This document shows, in pieces, positions 14,802 through 21,735 of a stretch of DNA of 21,735 nt. Location: the NCBI GenBank assembly GCA_964494325.1, contig CAZBTJ010000095.1:1-21735 (forward strand). Reading direction: 5' to 3'. Below the pieces are notes generated by a model. The model searched no databases and was not told the DNA's origin. It worked only from the letters and a program-made list of their open reading frames with translations. This DNA comes from JAIPFM01 sp964494325 (GTDB lineage Bacteria; Planctomycetota; Phycisphaerae; Sedimentisphaerales; Anaerobacaceae). Position 1 is the first letter of the stretch; every line of letters starts with the position of its first letter. A program made the position numbers and the translations under genes.

Positions 14802-17762
14802 ATGAACTTTATTAGTATAGAAATGTCTCCGTTTTGGGGTTGGTTGCTGAAAACCACCATTCAAGGGAGTGTGCTGATAGTCTTGATCATCGCGATCAAA
14901 TGGTCTTTGCGGGCCAGGCTGACTGCACGCTGGCAATATGCCCTGTGGCTACTTCTCCTGGTTCGACTTGCCTCACCGTGGATGCCCCAGAGCAGGCTCA
15001 GCCTATCCAGTCTGATTCTCCAATTGGTTCCTCGTAGCCACTCTACGGCTATGACTGATAACAATGTCAGCAATAATGAGGTTCCCGATACCTCTGAACC
15101 GGCTGCGAAGTCCAAGCAGGAGACTGGGACCGTCTTGGCGGAAAAACAGATACCGCTTGTAGGAACTGCGAACGTTGAGCCCGGCACTGCCCCACAACAA
15201 ACTGCGATGTCCGGAGCAGAATCCGACACTGGGCAAGTGCAGGATTCGAGCCTCTCGACCGTGCGTGCGTGGCTGTTTGCAATCTGGCCATGGCTCTGGC
15301 TCACTGGCGCGGTGGGCCTCGGCGTCTATATCGGCCTGCGCAACCTGCATCTCTGGCTGCTTGTCACCGCTGAACGCCAATTAGTGGATCAGAAGGTCCT
15401 TGAACTGCTCGAAGATTGCAAGCAGCAGATGCATGTAAAGACCCCGGTATCAGTGGTGGTCACGGACAAGGTGCGCAGCCCGGCCCTCTTCGGTTTTGTC
15501 AGACCGCGTATTCTGCTGCCGCAGGGCCTCCTGGAAATGGTGAGTCTCGATGAGCTGCAATACGTTTTCTTGCATGAGTTGGCCCACCTCAAACGCGGCG
15601 ACATCTACGCCCGTTGGCTGACGGCCATCCTGCAGATCCTGCACTGGTTCAATCCGCTGATCTGGCTCGGTTTCCGACAGATGCATGCCGACCAGGAGAC
15701 CGCCTGTGATGCATTGGCCATGTCCCGCATGGCGTCTGAGGAGACACCCCTGTACGGACGCACGCTGGTCCGGCTCCTTGAGCGATTCTCGCAGCCCCAA
15801 TACCTGCCCTCCGTGGCCGGTATTCTCGAAGACACGTCCCGTTTGGAAAGGAGAATGATCATGATCTCACAATTCAAAAACTCTTCCTACAGTTGGTCGC
15901 CAATGGCAGCAGCATTTATTATTGGCTTGGCCTGCATCGTATTGCCGGATGCGCCTCAAATTACGAGAGGCGGTACCTCACCAGGCATGGATCCGCCTCA
16001 GTCCCAGATGAAACTTCGTCTCTTGCACAGCGAACAAGTTGGTGCGTACAAGAGGCTCTCGCCAGATGGACTGAAGATGGTCTACCCGGGTGACGACAAA
16101 GGGATGATCGTTGTCACCGATCTCTCCACCGGCGCGGAACGCAAATACGAACACTCTGCCCTCCTCTTCTCCCCCGTATGGGCGGCAGATGGCAAGAGAA
16201 TGGCGTTTTTGGACGCGAGCGATCTCGATTGGTCGCCGGATGGTATGGCGAAGGTGTCTTCTAATCCGTGGGCGGAGCAAACGATAAGTATCCTCACCCT
16301 CGCGTCGGGAGATGTGGAGAAAACGACCATTCAAGGTATCCCGTGCGACTGGTCCAGGGATGGCCGTTTCTTACTCGTGGTCGATCCCGCCCTTGATCAG
16401 CCGGGTGAGGGCGTTCAACTCGTCGATCTGAAGACCGGGGAAGCACAAGCAGTTATTCGTCCGTTCAAGTGGGACTGGTGGGTACGGCCTCGTTTATCGC
16501 CAGACGGAAAGTACGTCGTGTATAATGAGAAAGAAGAGAAATACGGTGTCTTTGTTCAGGCCATTGACTCGGGCGAGCCAATTCGTATTGCTTCTCACAA
16601 AGCAGCCACCTGGAATCCGCTCTGGACTGCGGACGGCAAACACATTCTCTTCATGAGTAACCGCGACGACTGGAACCGCCACAACCTCTTCTCCATTGCT
16701 TTTCAGAGGGGAAAACCAATAGGAGAACTAGAGATTGTTGTGTCGGATATGGGAGAGCATGTCACGCTCTACTCGTGCTCGAATTCCGGAAGTCTCCTCT
16801 TTGACACAGATGATTATCAATCCGAGATCTTCTCCACAAACATCGATCCCGTCCGCGGAAGTGTTCTGGGAGAACGCAATCGGTTGACCAGCAGTAAACT
16901 AGCGGCCTCCTGGCCGACATGGTCGCGAGACGGCCGACATATAGCCTATTACGAAACTTCGGAATCCGGGGAAGGGGAACCACTTCTTTGCGTGATGAAT
17001 TCCGATGGGCAAAACAAGAGGACACTGGGCCATGTCAAAGCAATTATTCGCGCTGGAACCAACACATGGCATCCGGATAACGAACACATTCTCTATCCAG
17101 GCAAGGGGGCCGATCCCGAGAATCCAGGGGAGACTCTTGCCGGTATCTATTCTGTTTCCATTCGTTCGCATGAACGGAAACTGATATACCACGATCCAAA
17201 TTTCCGCGGGGGCATGCATCTTTCACCCGATGGGAAGCACCTGGCCCTAACCTCGGGAAGCGAGAAGAAGCCTCAGCTCTATATCGTTGACACCAACGGT
17301 CAGAATCGTCGGCACTTGGCAACATCGGATGGCGCAATCTCGAAGCCGATTTTCACGCCCGATGGCAAGGAAATAATCTACACGTCTACCGTGCGTTGGA
17401 GTCTGACAAATTGGAAAAAGCATCGCCTGAGTATCATGGCCGTGTCTATTGAGGGTGGAGAGCCCAGGGAAATCTATGCCAGTGAAGATTCCAAGGTCCT
17501 ATTCGACACGTATTGTTCGTCTTGGCTCCAAGATGGCAGATATGTGTTTGATATAATACGTAGCCAGCGTCAAGAGGATCGGGCACAGTACGCCATCAAG
17601 TTGGACGGCAAATCGGATCCCGTGCGAATCTCGGACAGAATGGGTGGGGGGTACTGTGTTTCACCCGACGGGACCAAAGCCGCGTACTACCTGAGAGAAT
17701 CGATGTCCAAGCTCTGGCTGATGAGCGACTTTCTGCCAAATGCCGAGTTGGCAAAGGAATAG
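14802..17762 (+). CDS. M56 (BlaR1-type) sensor metallopeptidase with C-terminal PD40 propeller (system 3)
   Basis: A 986-residue membrane sensor protease. N-terminal helices lie at about 9-30 and 40-55 (WQYALWLLLLVRLASPW, the BlaR1-type second helix), with another at about 160-185. The protease carries H258-E-L-A-H262 and E299 in QETACDA. A membrane segment (about 365-385, MAAAFIIGLACIVLP) leads after a short linker into a PD40/TolB-like propeller from about residue 405 to the end. The start at 14802 has GGGAG 6 bases upstream; an ATG at 14775 overlaps the repressor stop (ATGA) without a good site. Presumed role: sense an envelope signal through the propeller and inactivate the adjacent repressor. 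The propeller is roughly 70% identical by eye to that of system 1, but the protease half is not a recent copy and the long acidic linker is missing. A serine hydrolase gene follows 122 bases later. Confidence 0.9.
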   Translation: MNFISIEMSPFWGWLLKTTIQGSVLIVLIIAIKWSLRARLTARWQYALWLLLLVRLASPWMPQSRLSLSSLILQLVPRSHSTAMTDNNVSNNEVPDTSEPAAKSKQETGTVLAEKQIPLVGTANVEPGTAPQQTAMSGAESDTGQVQDSSLSTVRAWLFAIWPWLWLTGAVGLGVYIGLRNLHLWLLVTAERQLVDQKVLELLEDCKQQMHVKTPVSVVVTDKVRSPALFGFVRPRILLPQGLLEMVSLDELQYVFLHELAHLKRGDIYARWLTAILQILHWFNPLIWLGFRQMHADQETACDALAMSRMASEETPLYGRTLVRLLERFSQPQYLPSVAGILEDTSRLERRMIMISQFKNSSYSWSPMAAAFIIGLACIVLPDAPQITRGGTSPGMDPPQSQMKLRLLHSEQVGAYKRLSPDGLKMVYPGDDKGMIVVTDLSTGAERKYEHSALLFSPVWAADGKRMAFLDASDLDWSPDGMAKVSSNPWAEQTISILTLASGDVEKTTIQGIPCDWSRDGRFLLVVDPALDQPGEGVQLVDLKTGEAQAVIRPFKWDWWVRPRLSPDGKYVVYNEKEEKYGVFVQAIDSGEPIRIASHKAATWNPLWTADGKHILFMSNRDDWNRHNLFSIAFQRGKPIGELEIVVSDMGEHVTLYSCSNSGSLLFDTDDYQSEIFSTNIDPVRGSVLGERNRLTSSKLAASWPTWSRDGRHIAYYETSESGEGEPLLCVMNSDGQNKRTLGHVKAIIRAGTNTWHPDNEHILYPGKGADPENPGETLAGIYSVSIRSHERKLIYHDPNFRGGMHLSPDGKHLALTSGSEKKPQLYIVDTNGQNRRHLATSDGAISKPIFTPDGKEIIYTSTVRWSLTNWKKHRLSIMAVSIEGGEPREIYASEDSKVLFDTYCSSWLQDGRYVFDIIRSQRQEDRAQYAIKLDGKSDPVRISDRMGGGYCVSPDGTKAAYYLRESMSKLWLMSDFLPNAELAKE
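16014..17762 (+). repeat. Duplicated propeller module, copy 2
   Basis: Partner of 8558-10330 in the same orientation. Similarity starts abruptly at the LRL codons after the membrane segment and stops at the termination codon, so the duplicated unit coincides with the sensor domain. Confidence 0.85.
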
Positions 17763-17884
17763 GCGTTAATCCTTAGCCGAATAGAGCTTCAATTTGCCAT
17801 GCATTGTCGCGCTTGATTTGAGAATATGAAAAGGGCTACACGATACTGAGCTGTAGTACCTAAATGCCTATAGAAAGGGAACTC

Positions 17885-19084
17885 ATGAACCATGTTCGAC
17901 TCGTTGCTTGCCTGCTTTCGATCTGCGCAGCCCCTTCGGTTTGGGGACAGGGCCTGCCACACGTTTCACCAGAGAGTTTGGGACTTTCGCCCGAGCGGCT
18001 TGAACGGATTGGAGCAGTCAGCCAGGCCTTGGTGGACGAAGGCAAAATCGTTGGAGCGCTGGGTCTGATCGCAAGGAAAGGCAAGATCGGCTACTTCGAG
18101 ACCTGGGGCATGCAGAATCGGGAGAAGAATCAAGCCATGCGTCCAGACACCATCTTCCGCATCCGGTCTCAGACCAAGGCCATTGTCAGCACGGCCATCA
18201 TGATGCTCTTCGAAGAAGGCAAACTGCGTGTGACCGATCCGGTCTCCAGATTTCTACCCGAGTTGAAGGGTCTGAGAGTCAGCGATGGAGAAGGCGGAAC
18301 CGTGGCGACCGAACGGGAGATTACGATCCAGGATCTACTCCGTCACACCTCCGGTCTCAATTACCGCACTGGAGGCGACAAGACACTGGCGGAAATGATC
18401 ACCAATCTATCGAAACGTCCCCTAAGAAATCAGCCGGGGACACAGTGGCACTACGGCGACCTCAACGCCGAGGTCCTGGGCCGTGTGGTCGAAGTCGTAT
18501 CGGGGATGCCGCTGGACCGCTTCCTGCAGGAACGGATCCTCGTGCCCTTGAAGATGTTCGATACGAGTTTCACCGTGCCGAAAGGCAAATTGAATCGCTT
18601 CGCGGAACTCTATTTTCGCGACAACCAGGGTGAGTTGGTCCCGATACCTCCTGCCGTGAGCAGCCGATATCACAAGACGACCTATTTTTCCGGAGGCAGT
18701 GGCCTGGTGTCCACGGCGACGGACTACCTGCGCTTCTGCCAGATGTTCCTCAATCAGGGCGAGCTTGAGGGCGTGCGGCTCTTAGGACGAAAGACGGTAG
18801 AGCTGATGACGATGGATCACCTGGGCGAGCTGGAACTGGATTGGCGTCGCAAGGGCTACGGCTTTGGCCTGGGCTTCGCCGTCATAAGAGACATCGCTCG
18901 ACAGGGTACTTTGAGCACCCCTGGGCTGTACGATTGGTGGGGCGGCAATGGCACTCATTTCTGGGTGGACCCTAAGGAAAACATGGTCGGCATCTATATG
19001 ATCCAGATTCGCATGCAAGGCTCGCGGCAGCAGCAATTTGGCCATGATTTCCGCGCCCTCTGCTATCAGGCGCTCGTGGACTAG
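17885..19084 (+). CDS. Exported serine hydrolase of the class C beta-lactamase / S12 family
   Basis: A 399-residue protein with a signal peptide (about 1-22, ending SVWGQ). It has the beta-lactamase/transpeptidase-like fold motifs: S95-Q-T-K98 as the SxxK nucleophile motif in FRIRSQTKAIVSTAIMMLFE, the DLLRHTSGL signature, Y190-G-D in the place of YxN, and a late GGNGTHFWVDP stretch in the place of the KTG motif. Family members include class C beta-lactamases, EstB-type esterases and D-amino-acid peptidases; sequence alone does not decide the substrate. The Y-G-D and GNGTH variants favour an esterase or peptidase-like member over a true AmpC. The start at 17885 is chosen for the signal peptide and AAAGGGA shortly upstream; 17864 is in frame. 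It lies 122 bases after the system 3 sensor and may be its output gene, but no TTACA-type operator is visible before it. Confidence 0.85.
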   Translation: MNHVRLVACLLSICAAPSVWGQGLPHVSPESLGLSPERLERIGAVSQALVDEGKIVGALGLIARKGKIGYFETWGMQNREKNQAMRPDTIFRIRSQTKAIVSTAIMMLFEEGKLRVTDPVSRFLPELKGLRVSDGEGGTVATEREITIQDLLRHTSGLNYRTGGDKTLAEMITNLSKRPLRNQPGTQWHYGDLNAEVLGRVVEVVSGMPLDRFLQERILVPLKMFDTSFTVPKGKLNRFAELYFRDNQGELVPIPPAVSSRYHKTTYFSGGSGLVSTATDYLRFCQMFLNQGELEGVRLLGRKTVELMTMDHLGELELDWRRKGYGFGLGFAVIRDIARQGTLSTPGLYDWWGGNGTHFWVDPKENMVGIYMIQIRMQGSRQQQFGHDFRALCYQALVD

Positions 19085-19107
19085 GCTGTACTTATCAAGG
19101 GCCGATG

Positions 19108-19437
19108 AGTTTACGGAGCCAGAATGAACGAACGCAGGTGAATGGGTATCACTGAGTGGGTAGAGTGATTTGGACGCTTAAATATCGCTAGAATGGCTCT
19201 GAGGAAGGCTTTGGCCAAAGCCGATGGGAAGATGGCCTGACGTTATCACCAGCTCGTGCACCCGCTACCCATCACGCGTTCATAATTGCATTTAAGTTGC
19301 CATGTGCTGGAACTGGCTGGGCACGTCCTGGACGTGATGCTGATCTCGCTAACATTGTAAAAGCATGGCCCAACCACCCAACCCAATCAGATCGGGCGAT
19401 TCTGACGCTGGTGAGGGCCTGTGAGCAGGTTGGGTGA
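19108..19437 (+). repeat. Dispersed intergenic repeat, copy E (most complete)
   Basis: The fullest copy, about 330 bp, and the reference for the family. It holds a 5' block (AGTTTACGG...CGAACGCAGGTGAATGGGT), an ATCACT/AGTGAT inverted pair, GGACGCTTAAATATCGCTAG, a perfect palindrome GGCTTTGGCCAAAGCC (19207-19222), ATCACGCGTTCAT, GCCATGTGCTGGA, and a 3' block CCCAATCAGATCGGGCGAT, TCTGACGCTGGTGAGGGCC. CACCCAACC and GGTTGGGTG form an inverted pair around the 3' block (up to 19437). There is no coding potential and no matching terminal inverted repeat over the whole element. Confidence 0.8.
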
Positions 19438-19617
19438 GTTCGATAGGCATCCCCCTCTTCAAGTTTTCCTCATAAAGCGTGAAAGGACTTCCAGGAGTTC
19501 TTGGTCCACGACGGGGGATACAAAGCCGGGACTCGTACACACGGATACCATATCATGTCTCTTGCCGAACGTCTTATGTGAGCGGAGCGGTTTTTTGTTT
19601 TTTCCATGTCTTGCCGG
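19438..19617. other. Non-coding stretch between repeat copy E and the small cysteine protein gene
   Basis: No gene is supported. A minus-strand segment with ACGAGTCCCGG resembles the 3' half of a tRNA T-arm, but no complete cloverleaf can be drawn. A T-rich run at 19593-19607 lacks a convincing stem. Confidence 0.4.
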
Positions 19618-19806
19618 TTATTGCTTGGACTGATAAGCCTCACAGTGAAACTCTGGTTCACCTTGTTGGTCGGCGCGGGTCAGGGTGCAGAGCACTTCTT
19701 CTTTGCCAGGCACATCATCCTTTACACAGGTGATACAGAGATCCGGTTTGGGGATGAGGTCGGCGTTGATCTCTGTTCCGTCATCATCGTAGAATTTCAT
19801 ACTCAT
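19618..19806 (-). CDS. Small conserved-looking four-cysteine protein
   Basis: A 62-residue acidic protein reading MSMKFYDDDGTEINADLIP at its start. It has a LCITC motif (CxxC), then VLCTLTR and FHCEAYQ, so four cysteines in total that could bind one zinc ion. The composition is even and protein-like, and I recall similar short DGTEINPDLIPKPxLCxxC proteins in other bacteria, but I know no function. The ribosome-binding site is weak (GGAAC). The gene is in the same direction as the Asp-box protein gene upstream of it (72 bases apart) and could be co-transcribed with it. Confidence 0.6.
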   Translation of the reverse strand: MSMKFYDDDGTEINADLIPKPDLCITCVKDDVPGKEEVLCTLTRADQQGEPEFHCEAYQSKQ

Positions 19807-19877
19807 GGTTTTGTTCCATTATTCAACTGTATGCTTTTGTCAGGATTAGGAAGCGAAGTTAAAAACTACGTTTTAGA

Positions 19878-20993
19878 TCATTTTATTGTTATCAAACGTC
19901 GATACATATCATCCACATCATGATCCTGTTTAGATTTGTGTGGGTAGTATATGTAAAACTCATCGTCTATTTCACTACAATCAGACCGTGGTCCATTAAA
20001 ATCGACGAATGTAGAATACGGCATGAAGCGATTAGACTCCGATGCATCAATGAGTGTTTCGAAAACCCAGTTGACTCCATTTGATGAAGAGTAAAGCAGC
20101 AGTTTGTTGCCGATCTGTGATTGAACGGTAAATAGGTATCTTTTCAAAGGCACACAATAGGCTGCATCTGAATGGCAATCTTCGCCGCCATATACAGTTG
20201 GGATAACGGGTGTACCTGCTATTTCTGAAAGAGCCAGTGTCTCCCATTTGTCATCTCTGTATTTATGCCAACGACTCACCTGATGTTTCTCCGCGTTCTC
20301 CAGCACCTCTTGCATCGGCGCTCTTGCCACGCATATTCCCTTATGGCTGCTCCTGGCTGTTCCCCGATCGTTGTAATATATGTAGAGATGCTTATCTTTT
20401 ATGATGTAAGCTCCTCCACCGACATTCGTTCTACGAGAAGCAGGCTTGATAATCTCACCGCAATAAGTCCAACTCTTGCCCTTGTCTATCGAATAACCAA
20501 TACCAATTGAATAGTCAAAAGTTCTGTCGCCGAGGTTGTAGTTTGTTTCAGAATGGGTAATGGCTAATAGATCACCATTCGCTCTTTGGTACATACCCAA
20601 TATCCATATCCCGCTCTGTACCGTATCCTGATAGTATCCGTGGTAATCCCATAATTTTGCCTCCGTCGTCTCTGAGACGAGGTGTGCGAGAGGATCAGCT
20701 TCCGTGCCATAAAACCACGAATGTCTGCTTCTATTACCAAGCTCTCGACAACCGTAAGAGTGAAAGAAGAACATGGTTGAATCATCTCTCTTGATCGTTG
20801 ATAAAGACCCATCATACCGGATAGGTATCTTGCTGTCGTTGTATATCAACTCTTTCTCACCCAGCACAATCTTTCCCGTATACTGCTTAGCACTGGACGC
20901 TGCCGTTTCTTGATCAAGCGGTTCATTTGACAAACAGTCATCGGAAGCTGTAGCTACAGATATCAATACTAGAAATATTAACGACCGAACCAT
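19878..20993 (-). CDS. Exported Asp-box (sialidase-like) beta-propeller protein
   Basis: A 371-residue protein with a signal peptide (MVRSLIFLVLISVATAS, about 1-17). An Asp-box SIDKGKSW is followed in a later blade by SSNGVNW, a degenerate form. Blades of the type ANGDLLAITHSE, GGGAYIIKDKHLYIYYND and FYIYYPHK suggest a five- or six-bladed propeller such as in sialidases or GH43/DUF4185-like proteins. Sialidase catalytic residues (an arginine triad) cannot be assigned with confidence, so the substrate is open. I use the ATG at 20993 because GAAGG lies 7 bases upstream and it starts the signal peptide; an in-frame ATG at 21038 would add a non-signal N-terminus. A DUF4838-type gene upstream on the same strand hints at a glycan-use context. 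Confidence 0.75.
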   Translation of the reverse strand: MVRSLIFLVLISVATASDDCLSNEPLDQETAASSAKQYTGKIVLGEKELIYNDSKIPIRYDGSLSTIKRDDSTMFFFHSYGCRELGNRSRHSWFYGTEADPLAHLVSETTEAKLWDYHGYYQDTVQSGIWILGMYQRANGDLLAITHSETNYNLGDRTFDYSIGIGYSIDKGKSWTYCGEIIKPASRRTNVGGGAYIIKDKHLYIYYNDRGTARSSHKGICVARAPMQEVLENAEKHQVSRWHKYRDDKWETLALSEIAGTPVIPTVYGGEDCHSDAAYCVPLKRYLFTVQSQIGNKLLLYSSSNGVNWVFETLIDASESNRFMPYSTFVDFNGPRSDCSEIDDEFYIYYPHKSKQDHDVDDMYRRLITIK

Positions 20994-21156
20994 AGTGAAC
21001 CTTCTATATAGACACATGCTTTGAACCGGAAAAGACAATAACTAACCAGTTGTCAAATCCATTATTAATGGTATCCTTGGAGTTTAAGGCATGCAAGCTC
21101 TATCTAGGGGGTAGGAAAAGGGCTATTATTTAACCAAGTATTGGAGTGAATGTGTT

Positions 21157-21333
21157 ATGGACGAAAATACGATTGATAAAGAGCGGGTTATTAGAACACT
21201 GGAATGGATGATCAATACGTTAAAGCACCAGTATGATCAAGAGACAAACCACACACCGAGTATGGGGCCAAACCAATATAGCCCGGAAATGACTGAAGCA
21301 ATCGCTTTGTTGGATGAACTCAAGAGAGGGTGA
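21157..21333 (+). CDS. Hypothetical 58-residue protein
   Basis: The frame encodes MDENTIDKERVIRTLEWMIN and continues to DELKRG. It is charged and predicted mostly helical, with heptad-like spacing in the first 30 residues. GGAG lies 10 bases before the ATG. It is divergent from the Asp-box gene and convergent with the truncated DUF4838 gene, whose stop lies only 7 bases past its own. I do not recognise a family. The coding call rests on the ribosome-binding site and protein-like composition, so it is moderate. Confidence 0.45.
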   Translation: MDENTIDKERVIRTLEWMINTLKHQYDQETNHTPSMGPNQYSPEMTEAIALLDELKRG

Positions 21334-21340
21334 GCTTTTC

Positions 21341-21735
21341 TTAAGACTCATCGGGATGATTATGAAGACGGAACAAAAGGTAAGAAGTTGTTCCATTAGC
21401 CGCCCATTGGCCGGTAAATCCATCGAAGTCGGTATCTGCACAGCCATTTTTTATCATGTATTTAAAGTCATCCCCCATTTCATGGGCAAAAACATGAGGC
21501 ATCGAACCACCGTTGAACATAGAATTGGGACGGAAGTAAAGCGTTGCCCCAGTTTTTTTCCACTTATCCCATTGCGTGTAGAGCCACTGCTGTTCACGTG
21601 GGTCACGAGGGAACCACCACCCGCCCCAAGGGCAAAAACCTAAAACAATGTTCTTGTGTAATTTTACATCATCGGGGGCCACAAAGAAATTTAAATAAAC
21701 AAATGCGGTGACAACGACTCCTGTATCGATTTTCG
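21341..21735 (-). CDS. C-terminal part of a DUF4838-type protein, open at the window edge and apparently truncated
   Basis: The frame is open from the right edge of the window (first residues KIDTGVVVTAFVYLNFF) to a TAA at 21343-21341, giving about 130 residues. Motifs LGFCPWGGWWFPRD, LYFRPNSMFNGGSMPHVFAHE and the final GQWAANGTTSYLLFRL resemble the end of the DUF4838 domain of large secreted planctomycete and Bacteroidetes proteins related to alpha-glucuronidase-like enzymes. In relatives, sequence normally continues after the ARLH/FRLH segment with a further helical region; here the stop comes within a few residues, so the 3' end may be lost. A GTG at 21682 is inside the domain and not a real start. 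Enzymatic activity of this family is not firmly known to me. Confidence 0.65.
   Translation of the reverse strand, partial: KIDTGVVVTAFVYLNFFVAPDDVKLHKNIVLGFCPWGGWWFPRDPREQQWLYTQWDKWKKTGATLYFRPNSMFNGGSMPHVFAHEMGDDFKYMIKNGCADTDFDGFTGQWAANGTTSYLLFRLHNHPDES

Noticed and set aside
17836..17856. CTACA-N11-TGTAG inverted pair before the serine hydrolase
   Set aside because: The half-sites resemble BlaI half-sites but the spacer is 11 rather than 2 bases, unlike the six clear operators in this window.
19480..19580. Minus-strand segment with tRNA-like ACGAGTCCCGG and following pyrimidine-rich end
   Set aside because: No acceptor-stem partner, anticodon arm or D-arm can be assembled around it, so it is not a tRNA; at most a chance match or remnant.
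19593..19612. T-rich run after GAGCGGAGCGG as a terminator for the serine hydrolase
   Set aside because: No stable stem precedes the run and it is about 500 bases from the gene end.
1..21735. CRISPR array, prophage, insertion sequence or integrase
   Set aside because: No regularly spaced short repeats, no phage structural genes and no transposase or recombinase reading frame were seen; the repeat family found is dispersed and non-coding.

Overview
The window looks like chromosomal DNA of a planctomycete, probably of the Phycisphaerae/Sedimentisphaerales type. This is inferred from gene architecture, not from a marker gene. The hints are a short CxxC...CxC zinc ribbon fused to membrane and pseudopilin-like domains, a secreted protein combining a PD40 propeller, a dockerin-like segment, a discoidin domain and a C-terminal jelly-roll-like region with the recurrent YYWRVDEVN motif, several BlaI/M56 pairs, and glycan-related genes. 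I see no rRNA, tRNA, transposase or CRISPR array.

Layout. 1-5017: two minus-strand genes, a zinc-ribbon/DUF5684/GspG-like membrane protein and a 932-residue secreted multidomain protein, separated by about 1 kb of non-coding DNA. 5018-6785: mostly gene-free, with a decayed MacB-type ABC permease that ends at a repeat fragment. 6786-19084: the core of the window, three complete regulator/protease pairs. System 1 (+) is a BlaI-type repressor plus an M56 (BlaR1-type) metallopeptidase carrying a C-terminal PD40/TolB-like propeller. System 2 (-, convergent with 1) is BlaI plus an M56 peptidase carrying about 20 ankyrin repeats, with a frameshift. System 3 (+, divergent from 2) is BlaI plus an M56 peptidase carrying nearly the same propeller as system 1, followed by an exported class-C-beta-lactamase-like serine hydrolase. 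19085-21735: a repeat copy, a small four-cysteine protein, a secreted Asp-box protein, a 58-residue ORF and the end of a DUF4838-type protein.

How the core should work. By analogy with BlaR1-BlaI of staphylococci, each M56 protein would sense a signal outside the cytoplasmic membrane through its C-terminal domain and activate its cytoplasmic zinc protease. This would lead to loss of the partner repressor and release of the promoter. Each of the three repressor genes has a sigma70-like promoter with two palindromic operator-like sites. The sites share one geometry but differ in outer half-site bases: TTACA-NN-TGTRA (system 3, the classical bla/mec form), TGACA-NN-TGTCA (system 2) and CGACA-NN-CGTCG (system 1). 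The recognition helices of the three repressors differ in parallel. The locus therefore looks like a set of insulated BlaI switches, two of which share one sensor domain while their protease halves are unrelated beyond the family motifs.

A dispersed intergenic repeat of about 330 bp occurs in six full or partial copies (near 1, 1820, 5377, 6508, 14147 and 19108). It lies between gene blocks and marks the truncation point of the permease pseudogene.
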